Assembly: GCA_044464485.1 (NCBI GenBank) | Contig: JBIQLG010000003.1 | Span: 1-64,000 of the forward strand | Length of the DNA stretch: 64,000 nt | DNA from: Terrimesophilobacter sp044464485 | GTDB taxonomy: Bacteria > Actinomycetota > Actinomycetes > Actinomycetales > Microbacteriaceae | Reading direction: 5' to 3' | Part shown: positions 17,878-26,600 of the stretch, in pieces | Numbering within the stretch: the first letter of the stretch is position 1 | Layout: each line of letters begins with the position of its first letter | Notes under the pieces: model-generated | Database searches by the model: none | Told to the model about the DNA's origin: nothing | What the model saw: the letters and a program-made list of their open reading frames with translations, nothing else | Made by a program: the position numbers and the translations under genes

Positions 17878-18834
17878 CTAGCTCACGATAAAGAACTGCT
17901 CACCGAGGTCCACGCGGGATCCGCGCGCCAATCGATAACGGCGTTCCGGGTGGCACCGCATTGGTTTGGAGTTTGGCTCGCGGATGATGGTCCCATTGCC
18001 CGAATAACGGTCTTTCACCCAAAAACTGCCAGCCTCCTGGCCAAACTCCAGGTGGGTCTTCGATACGGACCTGCTGGAGTCAATAATGCGCACCAACTGG
18101 TCGAAGTACTCCCCCGGTTCTGCCCTCGGGCTGCGGCCGATGAGTCCTGAACCGTAAACAATGAACGAGTCGCCCGTGCTGAATTGCAGCACAAACTTTT
18201 CACCGCCGTCCGGACGCGAGATGATGCGCGTGGCTTCCACGTCGTCGTCGAGAAGTTCGGGTTCAGGCTCTGGTTCAGGTTGCGGTTCGGGTTCGGGCTC
18301 GAGTTGGGGTTGCGGCTCGGGTTCTGGCTCGGGTTCTGGCTCGGGTTCTGGCTCCGGTTCTGGCTCCGGCTCGGGTTCCAGTTCAGGCTCTGGCTCCGGG
18401 TCTGGCTCGATTGGTGTCACGTCGCGCTCGGAGAGACGCGCAGATGCCTGTGGCGGCTTCATGCCGTCGAGAAGCGAGCGCACTGCATCGGCCGGGTCCG
18501 ATGCCGCGTCAAACTCGATCTCTTCCAGCCGCTCGACAACGTTGGTGTCCCGGGGTCGCGGAGACGACAGCGACGCTGACGGAACGACAAAACCGCACTC
18601 CCCGCAGAATATGTCGTCGGCCAGGAGCGACGAACCGCATTGCGCACAATTAAGTGCAGCCGATGGGCCGCTCGCAGAAGCATTCGTCCATGGCTCGGGT
18701 TGGGCGACCGGCGTCGCAAGCGGCGAATGTAGCGGCCGACTCGCAGCGGCGGACCTAACAGTCACTGCGCGCCCGCATTCACCACAGAAGAGGGCGTCGG
18801 CCGGTAAGGACGTATCGCAAAAAGTGCAGTTCAC
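17878..18834 (-). CDS. Double zinc-ribbon, Glu-Pro spacer, FHA-domain protein
   Basis: 318 residues in a clear modular order. Zinc ribbons lie at 3-20 (Cys 3, 6, 17, 20) and 63-80 (Cys 63, 66, 77, 80). A linker leads to an uninterrupted Glu-Pro-type spacer at 143-193, then a possible phosphothreonine tail DDDVEATRII (T202) and an FHA domain from about 212 to the end. The FHA core is recognisable: IGRSP (R234), SVSKTH (256-261) and SGNGT (278-282), the residues that bind phosphothreonine. FHA domains read Ser/Thr-kinase phosphorylation. Its GTG overlaps the stop of the transglutaminase-like gene, and the FtsK-like gene follows after 37 bp. It may act as the phospho-dependent adaptor of that ATPase. 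Confidence 0.83.
   Translation of the reverse strand: MNCTFCDTSLPADALFCGECGRAVTVRSAAASRPLHSPLATPVAQPEPWTNASASGPSAALNCAQCGSSLLADDIFCGECGFVVPSASLSSPRPRDTNVVERLEEIEFDAASDPADAVRSLLDGMKPPQASARLSERDVTPIEPDPEPEPELEPEPEPEPEPEPEPEPEPEPEPQPQLEPEPEPQPEPEPEPELLDDDVEATRIISRPDGGEKFVLQFSTGDSFIVYGSGLIGRSPRAEPGEYFDQLVRIIDSSRSVSKTHLEFGQEAGSFWVKDRYSGNGTIIREPNSKPMRCHPERRYRLARGSRVDLGEQFFIVS
18256..18408 (-). repeat. Coding repeat for Glu-Pro spacer (residues 143-193)
   Basis: Tandem 6-bp units encoding Glu-Pro, with occasional Gln, Leu or Asp replacements, inside the zinc-ribbon/FHA gene. Codon usage alternates (GAG/GAA, CCA/CCC/CCG), so the repeat is kept at protein level rather than being a recent perfect DNA expansion. 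(Glu-Pro)n segments form stiff extended rods, as in TonB-type spacers, and would hold the FHA domain away from the zinc ribbons. Confidence 0.8.
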
Positions 18835-21191
18835 CGGCGTCCCTCCTCTCGTGTGAACAGACTTGTGACACTATAACCACCGAGACTGCGCAAGGAAATA
18901 TTTGCCTTGAGCCTTTGCCATCGAGAAAGGTTGTAGCTCAACGCGTAACGCAAGTCGTCGACAGCCGTCCACAACTGTTGCGCTTGCTCCTCGTCGGGGG
19001 ATTCCGGTGCAAAAACAGCGCGATCAGCAACCGCCGCGAGAACGAATGGCTGCGTACCACCCACACTCTGCGCGACCTCAAGCCGCGTCGGCGCGGCTCC
19101 GGGGACGTAGCCGTGATCCAGCACCGCGTCCTCAAATTCCGCCCAGCCACCGGCAATTTTTTCCAGCGCGGTGGGCGCGCGCCTGCGCAATCTACGTCGA
19201 CGCCACTTTGCCGCAATGATGGTGAGGAACGGCGACGCCACGATCAGGAGGACAAGCAGTGTCCACCCCAGTCCCGTTATGACATGAAGAAAGATGGTCA
19301 GCAACGGGTTGTCCAGCGGGTCCTGCTCCTGGCTCGAATTGGGGGGAAGCTGGGTGTCCGATTTTTCAGCAAGGGGAGGTTGCGGTTGGACCGGCGATTG
19401 CGGGCGAGCGAATTCGGTCGGATCTTTGGGCTCCGCATCCGGTATTGGCCGCAGCGGCGGCGTGGGATCGATCGCCACCCAGCCAAACTCGGTCGTGTTG
19501 ACCTCGATCCATGCCGACACATCTCCGCCCGTGACGACGGTTGTGCGGGATCCGGGAGTCACCTCGGGGGCAAAGCCGAACACGACTCGTGCCGGAAAGC
19601 CGAGTTGTCTGGCCATGAGCGCCGCGGTCACAGAATACTGTTCCTGATCTCCGATCATTTGCGGAGCGGTCAACAGCTCGGTAATGCGATCGGCGGAGTG
19701 GCCCGATCGACTCGCCGGTTCACTCGCCGACACTCCGTGGCTCACGTATCCGTTGCGCCGCAGGCCATCCAGCATGGCAACCAAGCGATTACCGGGCCCG
19801 GAAACACCGGTGACATAACCTTCCAGTACCGTAGCCAATTCGTCGGGCACGGAAGTTGATGGCGGCAGCTCGACATTCCCCGGGGTGAGGTCAGCGAGTT
19901 GCGATGAATCGGGCTGTGTCGGCAACACAGCGGTCAGGGAGTATTCGTCGCCCGACGCCAGACCGCCGACGACGGCGGCGGTATCGCTGTTTCGATTGAA
20001 ATAGAAGCCCTCAAGAAGCGCCTTCGCGTCGTTGCCCCGGAATGCGACGCGTTCCAGCTTGCCGATCGTGGGCAACCAGACACCGTCGTAGTCCCCCACC
20101 CGCACCGTGATGGTCGCCGTTTTCCCCTTGACTCCGTCCTGATCGACGCTCATCGGGACGCGAGTGAAGGCACCGGATGCACTGTTCACGCTTCCCTGCC
20201 CCACCGCGTAAACGACGCCGTCATAGCTGTCGAGCGTTGCAATTCTCAGGCGCGCTCCGGCGGGAAGACCAGTGACCGTGAAGACCGCCCTGTCCTTCAT
20301 CACGGGTTGCTCGTACGCTCGAAAGCCAGTCAACGGGCTCGGATAATTGCGGGCGTCAAATGGTTGCACGACAGTCGTACGCAACACCGTGCGGTCATGG
20401 ATCGGTGGAAACATCTGCGTCGCGGTGAACCCGGTTCCACCGGCAATGGCGAGGATAATAGCCGCGCCCAGAAGCGTACGCGCGCCGACAAATCCTCCGT
20501 CGACAACCTTGGTTGCGGGGTGGTCGTTGTCCACTACTTCTCGCGCCGGCACCCGACGAATTGATTCGCGCCGACGGTACCATCGAATCCATATCAGCCA
20601 GAACAGGATGCTCGACGCCAGACCGAATGCGACGGGAAACGGCCAGAGTGCTTTTTCGGATCCGAACAGAATTCCCGTCACGAAAATGATGATCGGCCCC
20701 ACCACGGCGAGTTCGCTCAAGGTAGCTCGAAGGGCAAGCGAGAGTGACGCCGCAACGGTAACGAGAATCAGAATAAACACGGGAATCAGCAAAGACTGAT
20801 ATGTGCCTACGGGAATACTGATGGTAATGAGCTGCCTCCAGCTCGTCGCCGCACCAAAAAAGAGCTCCTTCACTCCCTCAAGTGACGGCAGAACGCCGTA
20901 GAGCGCACGATCGGGGATTGCCAAAGGCACACCGAAAACAAAATAGGCAGCGACAACGAGCCCCATGATCGCGATGCTCGGGAGGCGAAAGGCGGCTCCC
21001 GAGATCGCAATCGCCGCCCCCACGAGGAACGTCACGGCAATCAGGATGATCAGCGAAACATCTTGATAGCTTGACCACAGCGTTATCGACGCAATAGCTG
21101 TTGACATGGCCAGCATCACGGTCGAGATCGCAATAAAGCTGCGACTGCGTGCCGCGCGAACCCTCGGTGTGGTTCCCTTTGGTGCCATCAT
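18831..21191 (-). CDS. Membrane transglutaminase-like protein (TgpA-like) with degenerate catalytic triad
   Basis: 786 residues. Five to seven transmembrane helices (roughly 18-205 and 236-256) precede an extracytoplasmic region with a transglutaminase-like domain at about 470-580. One more helix (about 632-660) and a cytoplasmic tail follow. In TgpA-type enzymes the triad lies in GxCExFA, DAHAW and VDPT. Here these read GDQEQYS (Q516 for Cys), DVSAW (S559 for His) and IDPT (D575 kept), so amide transfer or proteolysis is unlikely. The ATG at 21191 overlaps the DUF58 stop (ATGA); the open frame to 21380 is antisense-like noise. MoxR-DUF58-transglutaminase is a widespread gene trio, thought to act at the membrane and envelope. 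Confidence 0.82.
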   Translation of the reverse strand: MMAPKGTTPRVRAARSRSFIAISTVMLAMSTAIASITLWSSYQDVSLIILIAVTFLVGAAIAISGAAFRLPSIAIMGLVVAAYFVFGVPLAIPDRALYGVLPSLEGVKELFFGAATSWRQLITISIPVGTYQSLLIPVFILILVTVAASLSLALRATLSELAVVGPIIIFVTGILFGSEKALWPFPVAFGLASSILFWLIWIRWYRRRESIRRVPAREVVDNDHPATKVVDGGFVGARTLLGAAIILAIAGGTGFTATQMFPPIHDRTVLRTTVVQPFDARNYPSPLTGFRAYEQPVMKDRAVFTVTGLPAGARLRIATLDSYDGVVYAVGQGSVNSASGAFTRVPMSVDQDGVKGKTATITVRVGDYDGVWLPTIGKLERVAFRGNDAKALLEGFYFNRNSDTAAVVGGLASGDEYSLTAVLPTQPDSSQLADLTPGNVELPPSTSVPDELATVLEGYVTGVSGPGNRLVAMLDGLRRNGYVSHGVSASEPASRSGHSADRITELLTAPQMIGDQEQYSVTAALMARQLGFPARVVFGFAPEVTPGSRTTVVTGGDVSAWIEVNTTEFGWVAIDPTPPLRPIPDAEPKDPTEFARPQSPVQPQPPLAEKSDTQLPPNSSQEQDPLDNPLLTIFLHVITGLGWTLLVLLIVASPFLTIIAAKWRRRRLRRRAPTALEKIAGGWAEFEDAVLDHGYVPGAAPTRLEVAQSVGGTQPFVLAAVADRAVFAPESPDEEQAQQLWTAVDDLRYALSYNLSRWQRLKANISLRSLGGYSVTSLFTREEGRR

Positions 21192-22606
21192 GCAGCCGCC
21201 GACCGCGCGAGGGATTTCTGCAGGTCCTGTAGGAAGCCGATCGTGAGAACGCTCAAGCCCGCAACGCGGCGGAGACCGGGCACGACGTTGGGGTCGCAGA
21301 CGATAGCAACCACCTCGACGTCGATCGGAAAGCTCGCGGATGCCGCGCGCAGCTGCGAGACCGTGGGGGAAGAACCGCACACGAGAAACGCAACCGAAAT
21401 TCCTGCAACCTGTTCCGAAACCACGCGTGCAATGTCGCGAACGTCCAGGGCAGAGTCTTCACGTTCGATTCTGGAAAGGTCATCGAGCAGTCTGGCCCTG
21501 GTAAGAGTGCTGAGGTGCGAGACGGCGAAGAGCTTTCGTTTCGCAAAATCAGGGGTACGCTCGCCGACAACCACCGCGACCTCGCGTGCGTCCCGGATCG
21601 CACGCACGCCGAGTGAACCTGCCACGCTGACCGCGAGCTCGAATTCCTCTGGGTTCGCATAATCGGCGCTTGCAAGGCTCAATGCGATAACCAGATGGCT
21701 GCGCCGAGTCTCTTCGAACTGACGCACCATGTAGCGTCCGGTTCGGGCGGTGCTTTTCCAGTGAATGTAACGTCTCTCATCGCCGGGGACGTATTCGCGC
21801 AAGGCATGGAACGAAACGTCGCTGTCGGATATCTGGCGCGTGGGATTGCCTTCGAGGTCCCGAATGAATCCCGTCGTCGTACTGGGTACGCCGATCGTGC
21901 GGGGATGCACGAACAGTTCCTGAGCGTCTGTCCACACCTTCTCGCGGCGAACCAGACCGATCGGGTCGGCCCTGACCGTTTTCGCAGGACCAAGGGTCAC
22001 GACGCCCCTTCGCTGCGTGGGAACGGCAAAATCATGCGTAAAGATCGCTCCCTTCGACAGCGACGGCATCGTCACTGCGGCCAGCGCATCACCCACGGGG
22101 ACCTCAACGACGGCACCCATTATCCTGTGGCGCATCACGTTGGAAATGGATACGGTGCCCGTCGCGTCGTCACCGACGACGACGCGCGAGTGCGCCATGC
22201 TCAACGTGACCGAAAACGTGCTTCTGCTGACCAAATACGCAACACCCACGAGAAGAAGTACGAGCCCCGCCCAGGCGAGCACGACAAACTCCATCCAACC
22301 GAGCGCATAACCGAATCCGAACAGAACCGGAACTAGAACAAGGATCGACCAGCCGAGCGGCGTGATAACGGAGGAAATGCGAGCGCCCATCCGACGGACA
22401 ACACCATCCAGTTCGCTCGTGAACCGAACAACGGCGACGATCGCATCAGCAAGACGGCCGGTACGTTCGCCGACAATTCTGGTTCGGACATTTCTCAATC
22501 CCGCGGCGGTTCCGACTGAGGCCGCATCAAACCTCGCCGACGGAGCGGAAGAACTCTTCCGCCTCGTTACACCGCCACTCTCGCGTTGCGACTCGGTTCC
22601 GCTCAC
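21188..22606 (-). CDS. DUF58 domain membrane protein
   Basis: 472 residues. A charged N-terminus of about 80 residues is followed by two transmembrane helices (about 83-130), a beta-rich segment and the DUF58 core, in which REYVPGDERRYIHWKSTAR (about 283-301) is diagnostic. The domain precedes a von Willebrand-A-like fold. Such proteins are regularly encoded next to MoxR ATPases, which are thought to remodel or insert them. The GTG start overlaps the moxR stop (GTGA), and its own stop overlaps the start of the transglutaminase-like gene, so the three products are made together. The molecular role is unknown. Confidence 0.85.
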   Translation of the reverse strand: MSGTESQRESGGVTRRKSSSAPSARFDAASVGTAAGLRNVRTRIVGERTGRLADAIVAVVRFTSELDGVVRRMGARISSVITPLGWSILVLVPVLFGFGYALGWMEFVVLAWAGLVLLLVGVAYLVSRSTFSVTLSMAHSRVVVGDDATGTVSISNVMRHRIMGAVVEVPVGDALAAVTMPSLSKGAIFTHDFAVPTQRRGVVTLGPAKTVRADPIGLVRREKVWTDAQELFVHPRTIGVPSTTTGFIRDLEGNPTRQISDSDVSFHALREYVPGDERRYIHWKSTARTGRYMVRQFEETRRSHLVIALSLASADYANPEEFELAVSVAGSLGVRAIRDAREVAVVVGERTPDFAKRKLFAVSHLSTLTRARLLDDLSRIEREDSALDVRDIARVVSEQVAGISVAFLVCGSSPTVSQLRAASASFPIDVEVVAIVCDPNVVPGLRRVAGLSVLTIGFLQDLQKSLARSAAA

Positions 22607-23619
22607 ACGGCCTGCCTGTCCGTAGGAGGGGGCGTTTCGAGCAAAATCTGGCTGATGACACTCGAGGCAGAAACACCATCAAATTCAGATTCCGGGTCCA
22701 GCACGAGACGGTGCGCCAGAACGGGCTCAGCAAGCACCTTGACGTCGTCCGGAATGACATAGTGTCTGCCGCTCGCGGCAGCAAGGGTTTTCGCCGTCCG
22801 CACGAGAGCAAGCGCTGCGCGCACGCTTGCGCCGAGCCGCACTTCCTCGGAGTTGCGCGTGGCGTCGACGAGTCGCGAGATGTAGTCGTTGATGGACGGG
22901 TCAACGTGAACCGTGCGGGCGAGAGCGCCCATTTCAACAATGATTTCAGCTGTCGCCGCCGCCGGTACAACGACGTCGTGCGCTTTGACTCCCGCACCCT
23001 TGAGAATGCGCATGGTCGAGGAATGATCCGGATATCCGATGGATGCCTTCATGAGGAATCGGTCCAGCTGGGCCTCGGGCAACCGATAGGTACCGGCCTG
23101 CTCGATCGGGTTCTGGGTCGCGATGACCATGAACGGTGCGCCGACGTCATGCGTCACCCCGTCGACGGTCACGCGACCCTCCTCCATGACCTCCAGCAGC
23201 GCCGCCTGGGTTTTCGGGCTCGCGCGGTTGATTTCGTCCGCAAGCACAATGTTGGCGAACACGGGTCCGGAGTGAAATTCAAAGGAGCGCGAGTCCTGAT
23301 CGTAAATGCTGACGCCCGTGATGTCTCCGGGCAGAAGGTCCGGAGTGAACTGGATTCTGCTGCTTGTTCCGTCCACACTTTGCGACATCGCGCGGGCGAG
23401 GGAGGTTTTGCCGGTGCCGGGAAAATCCTCCAGAAGCAGGTGGCCTTCGCTCAAGAGTGCCGTGAAGGCGAGCTTGATCACAAACGTCTTGCCCAGTAGC
23501 ACCTGATCCACTCCGGCCACCAACCGGTTGAAGGTTTCGGCGAACCACGCGGCCTGGTCGGGCGTCATGACCGCGGCCGAGCCGTCCGTCGCGGGTGTTG
23601 TATCTGACTGTGATTTCAT
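22603..23619 (-). CDS. MoxR-family AAA+ ATPase
   Basis: 338 residues. Walker A is EDFPGTGKT (64-72, K71). Walker B is VLADEINRA (D128/E129), followed by SPKTQAALLEVMEEGRVTV, the MoxR hallmark. Sensor 1 is in ATQNP and an arginine finger region lies in RLPEAQLDRF. MoxR proteins are chaperone-like ATPases that act with metal-binding or VWA-fold partners, here most likely the DUF58 product. The ATG overlaps the stop of the giant surface-protein gene (ATGA), the only transcriptional context in which it can be expressed unless an internal promoter exists. Confidence 0.92.
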   Translation of the reverse strand: MKSQSDTTPATDGSAAVMTPDQAAWFAETFNRLVAGVDQVLLGKTFVIKLAFTALLSEGHLLLEDFPGTGKTSLARAMSQSVDGTSSRIQFTPDLLPGDITGVSIYDQDSRSFEFHSGPVFANIVLADEINRASPKTQAALLEVMEEGRVTVDGVTHDVGAPFMVIATQNPIEQAGTYRLPEAQLDRFLMKASIGYPDHSSTMRILKGAGVKAHDVVVPAAATAEIIVEMGALARTVHVDPSINDYISRLVDATRNSEEVRLGASVRAALALVRTAKTLAAASGRHYVIPDDVKVLAEPVLAHRLVLDPESEFDGVSASSVISQILLETPPPTDRQAV

Positions 23620-26600
23620 GGTGTCGCCTCCGTGCAGACTGCCTCTGCATATCCTGGATCAGTAAATAGGTTGTCGGGGTGCTCGGGCAGGCCCGCGCCG
23701 AAGTCGACGATTGCCTTCATGCGTACTTTGGTTTGTTGCAGCAGGGGAAGAATCGGGGCCGGCACGGACGCCGAGTACGCGAAGCTTCCAAAACCCAATC
23801 CAGTGTCGAAGGCATACTTGTACGTCACGGGGTACGCCGTGGCGTTTACCGGCGGTCCGGGAACGACGCTCGCGCCCACGACGCAACTGACGATGGTGCC
23901 TCGCGTGTTGATGGGCGTGCGGGTCATGCCGTCGGATGGCTCGCCGCAGAACGTGTTGGAAGTGTCGCGACACCCCCGGAATTGAATCGTCATCGCGTTG
24001 CCGTACACCGAAAGATCCGCGGCAGAGGTGAGGAAATTGTCTGCGGGAATCTCACGCCAAATGTTGTCCCCGTTGATCTCGTATTGGAACTTGGCAGCCG
24101 AGAGAGACGCAACCGAAAGCCCGGGTTGAACCTGAATATCGTATTGGCCGCCGTTGGGTGCCAAAGCGATCTTTCCTTTGGCCTTGCCGGGCGGTCGCAT
24201 CGTGAGCACCTCGCCTGACGCGGTAGGAGTGCAGTAGTAGCCGTTGTTCGCGTACACGACATAGCGATAGGTGTGTTGATCGGCCACGTGCGTGTCTGTC
24301 CAGGTGGTATCCGTGAATCCGGCATTGCCCGACCCGGGCACCGCGCTCTGGCACGTTGTGGGCACGACATCGGATGCGTCGAATCGCCCCACCGTGTACG
24401 TCACGCCTGGTGCACCCTTCGGGTCGCTCGCCCCCCAGCTCACTTGAACGTGGCCGAGCGCATTGATGACCACTCCTGTCACGCCTCCTGCAGTCTGACC
24501 TGGGGGACCGACGGCTGTCACCGTCACGGGCGCATTGCGCAGCCAGGACGACTCGCCCTTGACCTGCGCGCTGTTTCTGGCGAAAACGTTCACCGAATAG
24601 GCGACTCCCGGCGTGAGCACTTGCGGCGAATTTGCGAAATCAAACGAGGTGGTTCCCACCGGGATGAGAAGGGACTGGTCCACGTTCGGACCCGTAATCT
24701 TGATCGTGTAGCCGAGGATCGCGGTTCCCGGTGTCGGATCCGGCACGGGTGACCACGCGATCGACAGCGAACCCCCCGCCGGTGCGGCGTTGGTGGGGAT
24801 TGCGCTCAGCCCCGCCGGTGCCTGCGGCAGAACATCGGACCACACCGAATCTCCAATGGTTGTCGGATCCGAGTTCCCGATGGAGTTCACGGCGACCACC
24901 GAGATGCGCAGGGCATTTGCTGGTCCGTTTCCGGGGGTCGCAATGTTGCATCCGTTGGTCACGTCGCAGTTCGTCGTGCTGTAAAGGAGGCCCGTATCCG
25001 TTCGCTTCGCCGTCACGGTGTACCCCGTGATGGGCGAGTTGTTCGCCGCTCCCGGGCTCCACGCCACGGTGACCACCTGGTTGCTGAAGGCCGACACGCG
25101 CAGACCCGTCACCGGGTCCGGGACATCCTGGATCTGCAACCGTGCGTTTCCCCACACGTACCGATCGGGATCCTTTGTCGCATCCGAAACCTGATACTGC
25201 ACGTTGATGTCCTGGGCCACCGCATCCTTTGCGACGTCGACGGTCAATGTGCTCAGGTCTGCGCTCGGCGTTATGGTCACTCCCGCAGGCAGGGAACCAC
25301 CGTCGATTCCACGGATCCCGACGACGGTGAGTGGTTTGTCCGGGAAGGGGTTGGTGGCCTGATCGTTGGAGAGCACATCCACGACGGTGCTTTTCCCTCG
25401 CGGCGTGATTGCGGAGTCTGCGGCCGGCGAGACCAGAGGCCTCGTCGAGGCGACAACGTTCAACTGGATGGTGCCGGCTTTGCCCTCTGCCAAATCGTCT
25501 CGCACGCCCAGAATCAACGCGGTCGAGCTGCCCTTCACGGCGTCTGCTTTCGCGCTGATCTGCAGGTTCTGGCCCGTGATGGTGTACGAGAATCCGACGG
25601 GCAACGGTGCAAGCGCGGTGTATGCGAGCTCGTCAAGGTCGTTCTGATACGGATACGTCGTCAGCCGAAGCAAATCGATCGACTTCTGCTGGCCGGGCTC
25701 GAAATCTAGCACCGCGCCGTTGAATATCGGAGGCTGGTTCTTGCGCGGCGTGACGTTGATGGGGAGCACGAGAGTCGCCACGCGCCCGTTCGGATCCGTC
25801 GCGCTCGTTCCGTCCGTGACTTCGAACGAAATTGATGCCGGCCCGAAGTATTTGTCGGACGAACGGAATCGCAGCGTCTGGTCATCCACTACCAGATTCG
25901 AACCGTCCGAGTGCGTCGCCTGCACCGTCGTGGTGTCTGCCAGGCGCACGGGCTTGCCTCCGATGGCAAGAACGTAATCGTTGAGCGGAATGATGAGTGT
26001 GGACTCGCTCGCCACGGTGAGAGCACGAGCCTTTTTGTTGAGTTGAGGCAGGGCGTCGTCATAGCCGGGAACCCACACGAACGCGTATCCCACGATGGAG
26101 GGGTCGGCCGGATTCGACACGGAGAACGGAATGATCTGACGCTTGTCCTGAACCGTGACCGTCAGCTTCTTGGAAGCGGACACCGAAACATCCTGGTCGT
26201 AGCCCGGCAGGAGCGAAACGATCAGGTCACTCACCGGGCCGTCCGCGAAAAAGACGTTGGAGAGTACGTTCACATCGATGGAATCGCGGCCCAGGATGTC
26301 GGTAAGCGTGAGGACGGTGTCTTTTGCAATGGGCAGCGCGCGAGGAGCGGTCTCCGAAACGGTCACCGTCACGAAGTTCTGACTCGTCCCGCCAAATTCG
26401 TTTTGGATCGAGTAGATGACGCTGTATTGGCCGGGTTGCGCCGGCGGCGTGATGGTGACGACGGTCCCGTCGGTGGTGGCTACTGTCGTGTCATCGTTCA
26501 CCGCCGTGACGTCGGTCACGGTCAGCGCGCCCCCGTCGGGATCAGAGTCGTTGGCGAGAACCTGTACCGTTACGGTACCTCCCGGGCGAATCGCCACGTC

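Noticed and set aside
18256..18408. CRISPR array or satellite DNA
   Set aside because: The periodicity is a 6-bp coding unit for Glu-Pro inside an open reading frame, without spacers.
14823..18834. A conventional type VII (ESX) secretion locus
   Set aside because: I searched gaps and neighbouring genes for WXG100, EccB, EccD, EccE and mycosin proteins and saw none in the window; only the ATPase is EccC-like.
18831..21191. Active transglutaminase or protease
   Set aside because: Cys and His of the expected triad are replaced by Gln and Ser.
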